Assembly: GCA_963732585.1 (NCBI GenBank)
Contig: CAVSZY010000005.1
Coordinates: forward strand, 434,001-498,000
Direction: 5' to 3'
From: WLMZ01 sp963732585
GTDB lineage: Bacteria; Actinomycetota; Acidimicrobiia; Acidimicrobiales; Ilumatobacteraceae
Length of the DNA stretch: 64,000 nt
Made by a program: the position numbers and the translations under genes. Every line of letters begins with the position of its first letter. Within the stretch, counting starts at the first letter, position 1. Shown in pieces: positions 52,701-61,251 of this stretch. The notes beneath the pieces were generated by a model that worked only from the letters and a program-made list of their open reading frames with translations, had not been told where the DNA came from and did not search any database.

Positions 52701-55700
52701 AAAGAGGTGGGCCTCCTCACTGGAGATCTCGAGGTGACGCAACTCGACGCGGCTCTGCGTCCACGCCAGGGCGAACGCTCGGGTGACAGCTCGCGGATCG
52801 CGGTACTTGTCGGCGAGGTCGAGCACCGCCTCGCGGGTCGCAGCGATGGCCGTGATGTACGAAAGCCGCGCAGATTGTCCGGGCTCGATGCGCACCCGGC
52901 GCCGAATGCAGGCAATCGGATCGAGCACAGCTCCCACCGCACCGGAGAGTGGCTGACGATCGCCAAAGGCGATGGGCGAAGCGGCGCTGCGTCCGCGCCC
53001 GATGAAGCGAACACGATCCGTTTCGTACTCCGCCCTGCCCCATCCTTCGCCGTGCACGGCGGAGACATGGACAACCGACGGTGAAGCCTCCTCGGCTGAT
53101 CGGGCTCGCCGATGAAACAGCAGCGCCGAGTGCTCGGGCAACCATTCGGATTGAACGAACAACTTGCTAAAGGCGAGATGGGCGACGTCGGCATTGGGCG
53201 TAGCGATGACGATCTCGCTGCAGCTGGTGACCTCGATCTCGCGGGCGTGCGCGCTGCGGTTGGTCAGCGTCAGGCGGCGGATCTCGGCGTCATCCTCGGG
53301 TGAGATCGTGATCTCCGTGTGCGTCTCGATGTCATCGTCGCGTCGCAGGAACTCGACCTTGTCGGCCGAGAACGTCGCCAGATAGGTCGACGGTTGGGCG
53401 AGCGTCGGCTGGAACCCTGCGGACCACAACGCGTTGCTACGAAGGTCACGCACATAGCAGAAGCTGCCCCAATCGTCACAGGTCACATCCTCCCGCCAGC
53501 GAGTCACGGCCAGGTCTCGCCAGCGGCTGAAACCTCCTCCGGCATTGGTGACCATCACCGTGTAGTTGCCGTTGGAGAGAAGGTGCGCTTGTGGAACGGG
53601 CGTGTCGGCGGTGGAGAACTGGCGGGTGAACGGCGCTGGTGTTTGGCGCACCGTTCGGCCCTCGGAGACCTCCTCAGCGTGGGGGTGGGCGAGGGGTACG
53701 TCTCGGGGCACTCGTTCCTGCAACAGAAGTTCGGTGGCGCGCACCAGCGGATCGGCGTGAAATCGACGGGGCATTGCCGATCCGTTGAGCAGGTTGTCGA
53801 AGGCGATCAGGCTCATGCCCTGGTGATGGGCCATGTAGGTGCGGATCACCTCACGCGAGTGCCCCGGTGGCAGACGCGATGGCGTGTAGTCGACGGCCTC
53901 GTAGAACCCGAAGCGCGAGGTCAGGCCCTCGCTGTCCAGGCGACGGAGATTGTGGAGTGCTTTGTGCGGGGCCACGGCCAAGGCCAGCACGCTGGCGTAC
54001 GGGGAGACGACCAGATCGTCGGCGAGCCCACGTTTCAGTCCGAGTCCCGGAACGCCGAAGGCGCGATATTGGTAGTTCTGGGCGAGGTCCCTGGCGTTGT
54101 ACGCCGACTCCGATATCCCCCACGGCACCGAATGGTGACGCCCGTAATCGATCTGGCGGGCGACCACTGACTGGTACGTCTCAGCGAGCAACGTGTTCTC
54201 GTAGGTTCGCATCACCAGCAGCGGCATCAGATACTCGAACATCGTCGCCGTCCACGACAACAACGCCTTTCCACCGCGGGTCGACGTCAGCGCTCGGCCG
54301 AGACGAAACCAGTGTTCCTGCGGCACCTGCCCGCGGGCAATGGCCATGAAGCTGCCCAACCGGGCCTCGGAGGCGAGCAGATCGAAATAGGAGTCGTCCC
54401 GACGGTTGTCATCGATCCGATAGCCGATCGAGAACAAGTGGCGGCTTTCATCGTAGAGAAAATCGAAGTCCATTTCGGCGCTGTAGCTCTCAGCCTGGTC
54501 GGCGATCGCCAGCAAGCGACGTGTCGCGTCGGCGGCAAAGCGCGCCGAGGCGAGGGCGCCCTGACGAAGCTCGTCGTGCTCCACGTCGGTGATCGACAAT
54601 GAATCGAGCTCGTCGATCAGGGCCGAGTCCAGCTCGCTCAGCCGCTGCAACGATGGAATCGGCTGCGCCCGCACCCAGCGGTCGAGTTCGAGCAGGTCGT
54701 TGCCCCCGGGTTGAGACGATCGGCCGTGGAGCTGCAACAGGCGAACCCACGGCACAGCGCGTTCGAGTGCTGCTCGATGGCAATCTGCCGCGTCGAGCAC
54801 AGCCGCCGCCCAAGCGTTCAACTCCTGCAGATCGGCCCCATCGGTTACGTCCGTTCCATGCGTTCGATCGACGACGGCGGCGACCTCGGCGGCGAGCGCG
54901 TCAGCGGCCTCCGCAGCCAAATCGAGGGTCTCCATCCAGTCGATCAAACTCGTCGGCGTCGCCGTCAGCGCGGCGTTCAGTGCGGTGATTGACGACTCCA
55001 GCGAAGGGGCTTGCCAACGGTACTTGTCGAGTTCCTGCTGCAGGACACCGAGGGCGTCGGAGATGCCCGTCAACATCGACGCCGTGGCAATGGGCTGTGC
55101 GGCGACCTCGATGCAGCCCTGCTTGAGCGTCAGCAGATGGCCCGAAAGGTTTCCGCTGTCGACGGTTGAGATGTATGCCGGCGTGAGGGGTTGCAGCGTG
55201 ACGGTGTCGTACCAGTTGTAGAAATGCCCGCAATAACGCTCCAGGCGGGCGAGGGTTGCCAAACTGCGCTCCAGGGATTCGATCAGGCCGACCTGGTTGA
55301 CATAGCCGAAGTCGTAGGCCGCCAAGGTTCCCAAGAGCCCGAGACCGATATTTGTCGGCGACGTGCGATGGGCGATCATTTCCCGGGGATCCTCTTGGAC
55401 ATTGTCCGGCGGCAGAAAATTGTCGTGTTCGGCAACGAAGGTGTCGAAGTATCGCCAGGTACGCCGGGCCATCAGCCGCAGATCGTGGCGATCTTGCGGC
55501 GAAAGTTCGATGATCTTTGGGCGCCGGGTTCGGCTGATCCCGTCGGCGATGAACGGTGCCAGCATCCAGGCGGCAAGAAAGGGGCCAGCGACGACCAGCC
55601 GATCCGGTTGCAGTGCGGCCACCAGGGCCCCGACTGCGAGGGCGACCATCGGCGCCGACCACATCTGCACCCAGATGCGACGTGGCCGCCGATGCATTCG

Positions 55701-58463
55701 TTGTTCCAATTGTGCTGCGGTCACCCACTCCAAGCGGCGCCGCTTGGTGATCCACATGCGCGTCAAGGTCCGCACGATGGCGTCGACCATCAGGTAGGCC
55801 TGGTGTGGCAAGAAGGCGATCGTCAAGGCCACCTGCAGAGTGGTGGCGATCGAGTCGCCCCCAACGTTTCGAGCGTGACTCGTCCATGGCACGCCCCGCT
55901 GGTTGACGAGCAGCGAGTTGACGACATGGCCGTAGATCGGAAAGGCCAGGGTGAGCAACACGAACAGGGTCCACACCAGCGGCGAACCCGGGAGCACGGT
56001 CCACGCCGCGCTCAGCAGGGCGACGGCGCCGGGAGCGACCAGGCTGCGGCGCAGATTGTCGAACAGCTTCCAGCGCGAGATCAGTGGTAGATCCGAGCGC
56101 AGCCATCGCAACAGCTGCCAGTCGCCACGAACCCAGCGATGCTGGCGGGCGGCGTAGGTGTCATAGCGTGATGGATAGTCATCGAAGACTTCGACATCGG
56201 TGAGCAGCGCGGCGCGGGCGTACAACCCTTCGAGAAGGTCGTGGCTGAGCACCGAGTTCTCCGGAATTCGACCATCGAGCGCGTGTTCGAAAGCGTCGAT
56301 GTCGTAGATGCCCTTGCCGACATAGTTTCCCTCACCAAACAGATCCTGGTAGACGTCTGACACCGCCGTCGTGTACGGGTCCAATCCGGTGGCGCCGGAG
56401 AAGATTCTCGTGAAGCGCGAACGATTGGCACCGCGCAAGGTGACGGCAACCCTCGGCTGCATGATGCCGTATCCCTCGGTGACGCGCCCGATCCGCGCGT
56501 CGAAATGGGCCACGTTCAAGGGGTGCGCGATCGCCCCGATCAGTCGTGTCGCAGTACCGCGCGGCAACTCGGTATCGGAATCCAGCGTGATCACATAACG
56601 GACTGCGGCCAGGTCGGTGGCCTCGCCCGCGAACGTCGAATACGACGTGGTGGTCGCGCCTCGCAGCAGGCGGTTGAACTCGGTGATCTTGCCGCGCTTG
56701 CGCTCCCAGCCCATCCAACAGCCCTCGCTGGGGTTCATCCGACGACTGCGATGAAAGAGCAGGAAGCGGTCGCCGTCAGCGCCTGGTTCTCGATGACGTT
56801 CGTTGAGATCATCGATCCCGCTGACCGCCCGTTCGATCAACATCTCATCGTCGGGCATGACCTCGCACGGGGCGTCGGCGAGGTCGCTGAGCAGCGCAAA
56901 GTACAGCTGACGATCGGGGTTGGCGAGCGCGTGAATCTCCAACCGCGCCAGCAACGTGGCGATCGAGTCGGCGCTGGTCAACATCGTCGGAATCACAACC
57001 ATCGTCCGGCAGTTCGCGGGCACACCATCCTGGAAGTCGAGTTTCGGCAGCACCTGCGGGGGCATCATCCGGGTGATATCCCGGTTCGTCGAGCTCACCG
57101 CCAGATCGCTCGCCGGGATCGCCAAAAGGGCGACCAGGATGATCAGTTCCAGCGGCTCGGCGCCCTCACCGCGGGCATAGATCGTCAGCAGGACGATGGG
57201 AATCAGCGTCAGCAGCCCAAGCGTCCAAAAATAGACCGCCGACGGATGACGCAACGCGTTGCGCTGATGCAGCAGATCTCGCCGACCGAGACGCCCGGTG
57301 AATTCAGCTTCCAACTCTTGTCGTGCGCCACCCACGATCGAGTACCCGACGTGACCCCGGCGTTCATCGAGTGGATCATCGGCCCACGAGCGCTGGGCGC
57401 GATCGAGAGCGCGGCGGGCCACGTCGGTCTCGGCGACGCCAGCCCGCTTGGCGATCAGTTCGATCACGCCGCGGTAATCGTTGCGGGTCTGAAAATCCAT
57501 TCGCGGGTACGTTCCCGTCGGGTCCCGTCGGAGCAACGCCTCGACAACGCTGGTTCGCTCGACGAACTCGGCCCAATCGATGGCCGAGAGGAGCCGCATG
57601 CTGGTGATCACATTGCCGACCGAAACCTGGTCGGCGGCCTGGCGGTGGTGCTCGGCGTGGACCATCTCGTCGCCGCTGGTTCCTTGGGCAGCGAAGCGCT
57701 GCTCCAACCACAGCAGTGCCGGAGCGACACCGGGGCCGGTGTCGCGCAGCCGCTGCAGAATGTGGGCGGCGAAGGGTGTGCTGATCGGTTCCTTGCTCTG
57801 TTCTCGATCGGCGAGCATCATGAAAATCTCGCTCGGTCGGCGATCGGCAGTCTCCAGCAACTGGGCCGCCCATCGCTCAGCGCGACCGCGCTCATCGCGT
57901 TCCCAGAGCGTGCGCGACGCCAGCCGGCGGAGGTTGTCGACGAGCGCCAGCCTGAGCATGATGGCGATCGCCCACAGTTCACCGATCCCGATCGGTGCAC
58001 AGGATTGGTAGGCCGCGGTGAATCGGCGCAGCGCTTCGGCATCGAGGCGCGAGTCGCTGTGCTGAACGATCGCTTCGGCCAGTTCGTAGACCCGCGGGTA
58101 TCCCTCTCGGCGACCTTGGCAAAGCTTGGGCAGATCGCGGTAGTACGTTTCCGGCAGATCCTCGCGAATTTCGCGGAGTTGTTCTTGCACGAGATGGAAA
58201 TTGTCCATCAGCCACTCAGCGGCGGGGGAGATGGTGCGGCCCTCGCGCACCTCCTCGGCGATGGTGCGGTAGGCGTCGGTGAGCAGCCGTTCGTTGATGT
58301 CGAGGCGTTCGAGCAACCGAGCGTCCTGGGTCGCGGCACCGATGACATGACCCTGGGCCAGCGCGCGGGCGTACTCCTCAAGACGATCGAGACTGACCAG
58401 CTCAGAACGAATTGGATCGAGTTCAAGCTCGATCGGATTTCGATTGGATCGTTGTCGGGTCAT
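49740..58463 (-). CDS. ndvB: Cyclic beta-1,2-glucan synthase (NdvB/Cgs-like; GT84 + GH94)
   Basis: 2907 residues, the usual NdvB size. Order: a soluble N-terminal region (1-420); membrane segments near 430-480 (FWTLGLLTLIPIVLLTIYA); the GT84 glycosyltransferase with VITLDSDTELPRGTATRLIG near 625; membrane segments near 810-850 and 930-970; a glycoamylase-like domain ending HHQGMSLIAFDNLLNG near 1545; two GH94-type beta-sandwich blocks; and the GH94 (alpha/alpha)6 domain with LIGSGDWNDGMNRVG near 2585. The enzyme polymerises UDP-glucose and cyclises or trims the chain. ATG 58463 (GGAAAG upstream) is preferred to 58496 or the very long Arg-rich extension to 58877. It is uninterrupted, unlike several neighbours. 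Rare in actinobacteria as far as I know. Confidence 0.9.
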   Translation of the reverse strand: MTRQRSNRNPIELELDPIRSELVSLDRLEEYARALAQGHVIGAATQDARLLERLDINERLLTDAYRTIAEEVREGRTISPAAEWLMDNFHLVQEQLREIREDLPETYYRDLPKLCQGRREGYPRVYELAEAIVQHSDSRLDAEALRRFTAAYQSCAPIGIGELWAIAIMLRLALVDNLRRLASRTLWERDERGRAERWAAQLLETADRRPSEIFMMLADREQSKEPISTPFAAHILQRLRDTGPGVAPALLWLEQRFAAQGTSGDEMVHAEHHRQAADQVSVGNVITSMRLLSAIDWAEFVERTSVVEALLRRDPTGTYPRMDFQTRNDYRGVIELIAKRAGVAETDVARRALDRAQRSWADDPLDERRGHVGYSIVGGARQELEAEFTGRLGRRDLLHQRNALRHPSAVYFWTLGLLTLIPIVLLTIYARGEGAEPLELIILVALLAIPASDLAVSSTNRDITRMMPPQVLPKLDFQDGVPANCRTMVVIPTMLTSADSIATLLARLEIHALANPDRQLYFALLSDLADAPCEVMPDDEMLIERAVSGIDDLNERHREPGADGDRFLLFHRSRRMNPSEGCWMGWERKRGKITEFNRLLRGATTTSYSTFAGEATDLAAVRYVITLDSDTELPRGTATRLIGAIAHPLNVAHFDARIGRVTEGYGIMQPRVAVTLRGANRSRFTRIFSGATGLDPYTTAVSDVYQDLFGEGNYVGKGIYDIDAFEHALDGRIPENSVLSHDLLEGLYARAALLTDVEVFDDYPSRYDTYAARQHRWVRGDWQLLRWLRSDLPLISRWKLFDNLRRSLVAPGAVALLSAAWTVLPGSPLVWTLFVLLTLAFPIYGHVVNSLLVNQRGVPWTSHARNVGGDSIATTLQVALTIAFLPHQAYLMVDAIVRTLTRMWITKRRRLEWVTAAQLEQRMHRRPRRIWVQMWSAPMVALAVGALVAALQPDRLVVAGPFLAAWMLAPFIADGISRTRRPKIIELSPQDRHDLRLMARRTWRYFDTFVAEHDNFLPPDNVQEDPREMIAHRTSPTNIGLGLLGTLAAYDFGYVNQVGLIESLERSLATLARLERYCGHFYNWYDTVTLQPLTPAYISTVDSGNLSGHLLTLKQGCIEVAAQPIATASMLTGISDALGVLQQELDKYRWQAPSLESSITALNAALTATPTSLIDWMETLDLAAEAADALAAEVAAVVDRTHGTDVTDGADLQELNAWAAAVLDAADCHRAALERAVPWVRLLQLHGRSSQPGGNDLLELDRWVRAQPIPSLQRLSELDSALIDELDSLSITDVEHDELRQGALASARFAADATRRLLAIADQAESYSAEMDFDFLYDESRHLFSIGYRIDDNRRDDSYFDLLASEARLGSFMAIARGQVPQEHWFRLGRALTSTRGGKALLSWTATMFEYLMPLLVMRTYENTLLAETYQSVVARQIDYGRHHSVPWGISESAYNARDLAQNYQYRAFGVPGLGLKRGLADDLVVSPYASVLALAVAPHKALHNLRRLDSEGLTSRFGFYEAVDYTPSRLPPGHSREVIRTYMAHHQGMSLIAFDNLLNGSAMPRRFHADPLVRATELLLQERVPRDVPLAHPHAEEVSEGRTVRQTPAPFTRQFSTADTPVPQAHLLSNGNYTVMVTNAGGGFSRWRDLAVTRWREDVTCDDWGSFCYVRDLRSNALWSAGFQPTLAQPSTYLATFSADKVEFLRRDDDIETHTEITISPEDDAEIRRLTLTNRSAHAREIEVTSCSEIVIATPNADVAHLAFSKLFVQSEWLPEHSALLFHRRARSAEEASPSVVHVSAVHGEGWGRAEYETDRVRFIGRGRSAASPIAFGDRQPLSGAVGAVLDPIACIRRRVRIEPGQSARLSYITAIAATREAVLDLADKYRDPRAVTRAFALAWTQSRVELRHLEISSEEAHLFQELGSRALYSDSLVRADLDVIARNNKHQSGLWAYGISGDLPIIVVRVADTLEVDLVRQILRAHEYWRLNGLALDLVILNEHASSYAQGFQDFLLNLLRTTAAQPFVDRPGGVFLRRCDLMSEEDRTLLLTVARVVLCGHRGTLAQQLHRRRPELITPAPLRPAAAIRPAAARPVAAGRDPGNVEDGLVFANGLGGFSSDGREYVIELQGDAVTPMPWANVVANPGFGFMVTELGGGFTWSQNSRENRLTPWSNDPVADRLGEAVFVRDEATADVWSIAPHPIRRGGRYVIRHGAGYTTFEHDEPGLAQELTMFVPVDDPVKILRLRVSNRSDERRRLSATAYFDLVLGVNRETSAPHVITWVDGPSGAILARNAYNNEFADGVVFAATSEAVHSLTTSRIEFIGRNRPLSRPEALGRSRLSGRVGVGLDPCAAYQVPFDLRPGETREITFVLGEGSDVDHARTLVQRYQSAEAVASAFEHVGEQWDDLLGTVQVSTPEPAMDLMINRWLLYQTVACRLWGRSAMYQSGGAFGFRDQLQDVLALLHAAPKLAREHILLAAERQFVEGDVQHWWHPPTGRGVRTRFSDDLHWLALVTTVYVDATGDVGILDEPVGYLQGRPLDAHEDDYYATPEVAAVTGSLYEHCVRALDRGLALGPHGLPLIGSGDWNDGMNRVGHKGSGESVWMAWFLHLALQRFAVLAESRGDVSRVGAYHAHLDLLKKSLEGAAWDGEWYRRAYFDDGTPLGSADNDECRIDSIAQSWSVIAGAGCPQRARQALDSAERLLVDEQHRLLLLFSPPFDNTHLDPGYIKGYVPGVRENGGQYTHAAVWSVLARAMLGDGDRAHELFSMINPITHSSSAAEVAVYQVEPYVVAADVYGIAPHIGRGGWTWYTGSAGWMYQVGLQALLGLSVKGDRLTVEPCIPPHWDGFEIRYRHGSAVVEIMVENPQHVQRGVCLVEVDGVPSPDRIVILDGARELTTVRVVMGG

Positions 58464-58610
58464 GTAGTCGCTTTCCAAGAACCGCTGCCAGTCCATCGCT
58501 GCAGAGCAGCAGCCGCGTCTATACCCGCAGGGACGGGCAACGAACCGCGGATTCCGGGATCGTCGGGGCTGAGATGTTTGTGCTGGAGGCGAAATGGGAA
58601 CAAGATTCGT

Positions 58611-58814
58611 ATGACGCGTTTGCTGCCACGCCACGTACAAGCCGGTGATCCCAACCCCCCAGCCCCACCGGGGCCTCCTCAGCCGATGCCCGGTCCCCTG
58701 CCGGGGGAGCCGGATCCGGTTCCGAGCCCCGTGCCTCCCAGACCTGATCCCACCCCGACGCCAATCCCGATGCCTCCCGCACCGATGCCGCAACCAATCC
58801 CGCAGATCGGGTGA
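58611..58814 (+). CDS. Small proline-rich protein (67 aa), putative
   Basis: From ATG 58611 the frame reads TRLLPRHVQAGDPNPP followed by a long Pro-rich run with PxP and PMP repeats, ending PIPQIG at TGA 58812. There is no strong ribosome site (GGGAACAAG is weak) and the opposite strand is also open. It lies in the gap between divergent ndvB and the bkd operon. The Pro content could mark a wall-spanning linker peptide, but no signal peptide is present. It may be non-coding. Confidence 0.35.
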   Translation: MTRLLPRHVQAGDPNPPAPPGPPQPMPGPLPGEPDPVPSPVPPRPDPTPTPIPMPPAPMPQPIPQIG

Positions 58815-58956
58815 TCGACCCGGTCCTTCGAATGTCCGCCTCACGGCATCTTCGGCCCTATCGCCCGACCGCTGCACGATCTATCGTCGGGTCGACCGGG
58901 AAGAAATGCGATCGGCGATTGACGAAGGGGTCTGGCCGCCAGGAAGGGACGTACCG

Positions 58957-59007
58957 ATGAACTGTGGCCTCCGTTGTGGGTGCGCTCGTGGTTGCGCTCG
59001 TGGTTGA
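58957..59007 (+). other. Short Cys-rich frame at the bkdA1 start (leader peptide or misplaced start)
   Basis: AGGAAGGGA at 58941-58949 is ideally spaced for ATG 58957, which encodes a 16-residue peptide MNCGLRCGCARGCARG ending at TGA 59005-59007, in another frame than bkdA1. It spans a 12-bp tandem repeat (TGCGCTCGTGGT at 58981-58992 and 58993-59004). It may be a coupled upstream frame, or the true bkdA1 start shifted by one base. Confidence 0.4.
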
Positions 59008-60223
59008 GCCGCTGCGATTGCGGATTCCTGAGCCGTTCGCGCGTCCAGGCGACAAGCCGGTATTCCGCGATCTGCACATTGATCGAGCTGGCGAGGTGCG
59101 CCGCCCGCAGATCGACGTCGAGGCACACGACATCGTCGATCTCGGCGCGGACATGATCCGAGTTCTCGACATCCATGGCGACGCAGTCGGCCCCTGGCGT
59201 GGAACGCTCGATGCCGATCAGTTGCGCAGCGGCCTGCGCGACATGCTCACGGTCCGAGCGTTCGACGCCCGTATGCTGCGCGCGCATCGCCAAGGAAACA
59301 CCTCGTTCTACATGCAATCGCTGGGGGAGGAGGCGGTGTCGTGCGCTCACCGCCGAGCTCTCGATCCTGGCGACATGTGTTTTCCCACGTATCGCCAGCA
59401 GGGGCTGTTGATCTCTGCGGGCTATCCGCTCGTCGACATGATCAACCAGATCTTCTCCAACACCCACGACCCGCTGAAGGGACGCCAGCTGCCGGTGATG
59501 TATTCCTCGGCCGATTACGGGTTCTTCTCCATCTCCGGCAATCTCGGCACGCAGTTCATCCAAGCGGTCGGTTGGGCGATGGCCTCGGCGCTGTCGGGTG
59601 ACACAAGGATCGCCTCGGCGTGGATCGGTGACGGGGCGACGGCAGAGTCTGATTTCCACTCGGCGATGGTCTTTGCCTCGACGTATCACGCCCCGGTGAT
59701 TCTCAACATCGTCAATAACCAGTGGGCGATCTCGACCTTTCAAGGGCTCGCTCGCGGCGATTCGCCGACCTTCGCGACCCGCGGTCACGGGTTCGGTATC
59801 GCCTCGCTGCGCGTCGATGGCAACGACTACCTGGCCGTGCACGCCGTCACGCAATGGGCCGCCGAGCGGGCACGTCGCAACCACGGCCCGACCCTGATCG
59901 AGTGGGTGACGTATCGTGTTGGCGCACATTCGACGTCCGATGACCCGAGCGCCTACCGCCCCAAAGACGAGCCCTACACCTGGCCCCTCGGCGATCCCAT
60001 CGAGCGGCTCAAACAACACCTTGTTCGCATTGGCGAGTGGAGCGACGATCGCCACGATGGCTGCATCGCCGAGGTCGAAGCGACGGTTCAGCAGGCCGCC
60101 GAGACGGCCGAAGGCTTCGGTACTCTGCGCAGCGAGCACGCGGCACCGTCGTCGATGTTCGACGACGTGTATGCCGTGATGCCCGACCATCTTCGTCGCC
60201 AACGCGATCAGGTGGAGCGCTGA
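58964..60223 (+). CDS. bkdA1: Branched-chain 2-oxoacid dehydrogenase E1 alpha subunit
   Basis: Up to 419 residues, collinear with Pseudomonas BkdA1 from PLRLRIPEPFARPG onward. TPP-binding motif ASAWIGDGATAESDFHSAM with NIVNNQWAIST, FYMQSLGEEAVSCAH, TYRQQGLLISAGYPL, the phosphorylation-loop-like RVGAHSTSDDPSAYRP, and the end MPDHLRRQRDQVER. It decarboxylates 2-oxoisovalerate and its homologues. The start is uncertain: GTG 58964, 58988 or 59000 are in frame, but the best ribosome site serves an out-of-frame ATG at 58957. Confidence 0.9.
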   Translation: MASVVGALVVALVVEPLRLRIPEPFARPGDKPVFRDLHIDRAGEVRRPQIDVEAHDIVDLGADMIRVLDIHGDAVGPWRGTLDADQLRSGLRDMLTVRAFDARMLRAHRQGNTSFYMQSLGEEAVSCAHRRALDPGDMCFPTYRQQGLLISAGYPLVDMINQIFSNTHDPLKGRQLPVMYSSADYGFFSISGNLGTQFIQAVGWAMASALSGDTRIASAWIGDGATAESDFHSAMVFASTYHAPVILNIVNNQWAISTFQGLARGDSPTFATRGHGFGIASLRVDGNDYLAVHAVTQWAAERARRNHGPTLIEWVTYRVGAHSTSDDPSAYRPKDEPYTWPLGDPIERLKQHLVRIGEWSDDRHDGCIAEVEATVQQAAETAEGFGTLRSEHAAPSSMFDDVYAVMPDHLRRQRDQVER

Positions 60224-60224
60224 G

Positions 60225-61241
60225 ATGTCGCGTATGACGATGGTCGAGGCGATCCGTGACGCGCACCGGGTCGTGATGGAACGCGACCAGCGGGTGGTGG
60301 TGTTCGGCCAGGATGTCGGCTACTTCGGAGGGGTATTCCGCTGCACGCAGGGGCTCCAGGAACGATTTGGCAAGCATCGTTGCTTCGACGCGCCGATCAA
60401 CGAGAGTGGCATCGTCGGTGCGGCGATCGGCATGGGGGCCTATGGGCTGCGACCCTGCGTCGAGATCCAGTTTGCCGACTACGTCTATCCGGCCTACGAC
60501 CAGATCGTCTCCGAAGCCGCCCGACTACGGCATCGATCTGCTGGTGATTTCAACGCGCCGATCACCATCCGCATGCCGACCGGTGGCGGCATCTTCGGCG
60601 GCCAAACGCACTCGCAGAGCCCGGAGGCGATCTTTACCCACGTCTGTGGCTTGAAGACCGTCATCCCGTCGAATCCGTTCGACGCCAAGGGCCTGCTCAT
60701 CGCAGCGATCGAGGACGATGACCCGGTGATCTTCCTCGAACCCAAACGGCTGTACAACGGCCCATTCGACGGTCACCACGAACGAGCGATCGTGCCTTGG
60801 TCGGCGCATCCCCTTGGCGAGGTGCCTGACGATCACTACACCGTTGCCTTGGGATCGGCTCGGATTCATCGCCCTGGTGGCGAGGTTACGGTGCTGACGT
60901 ACGGCACCCTCGTGCATGTCGCCGAAGCCGCCGCAGCCGAGACGGGAATCGACGCCGAAATCATCGATCTGCGCAGCTTGGTGCCACTCGACCTGGAGAC
61001 CATCATCCGCTCCGTTGCCAAGACCGGTCGTTGCGTCGTGGCTCACGAGGCGACGCTGACCTCCGGGTTCGGCGCGGAACTCTGCTCGATCGTTCAAGAG
61101 CATGTGCTCTGGTCGCTGGAGGCACCGATCGTGCGAGTGGCAGGGTGGGACACGCCCTACCCGCACGCCCACGAATGGAACTATTTCCCTGGCCCCGCCC
61201 GTCTGGGCGCAGCGATGCGCGCCACTCTGGAAACCCGTTGA
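60225..61241 (+). CDS. bkdA2: Branched-chain 2-oxoacid dehydrogenase E1 beta subunit
   Basis: 338 residues beginning SRMTMVEAIRDAHRVVMERD. FGQDVGYFGGVFRCTQGLQERFG, NESGIVGAAIGMGAYGLRPCVEIQFADYVYPAYDQ and DLRSLVPLDLETIIRSVAKTGRCVVAHEA are typical of E1 beta. It forms the alpha2beta2 heterotetramer with bkdA1. ATG 60225 follows the bkdA1 stop by one base. Confidence 0.93.
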   Translation: MSRMTMVEAIRDAHRVVMERDQRVVVFGQDVGYFGGVFRCTQGLQERFGKHRCFDAPINESGIVGAAIGMGAYGLRPCVEIQFADYVYPAYDQIVSEAARLRHRSAGDFNAPITIRMPTGGGIFGGQTHSQSPEAIFTHVCGLKTVIPSNPFDAKGLLIAAIEDDDPVIFLEPKRLYNGPFDGHHERAIVPWSAHPLGEVPDDHYTVALGSARIHRPGGEVTVLTYGTLVHVAEAAAAETGIDAEIIDLRSLVPLDLETIIRSVAKTGRCVVAHEATLTSGFGAELCSIVQEHVLWSLEAPIVRVAGWDTPYPHAHEWNYFPGPARLGAAMRATLETR

Positions 61242-61251
61242 GAGGAGCGAC

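Noticed and set aside
56505..58814. 769-codon plus-strand frame opposite ndvB
   Set aside because: Antisense shadow of the high-GC ndvB gene; no domain, composition rich in Gln/Arg/His. Only its last 67 codons, beyond ndvB, were kept as a weak candidate.
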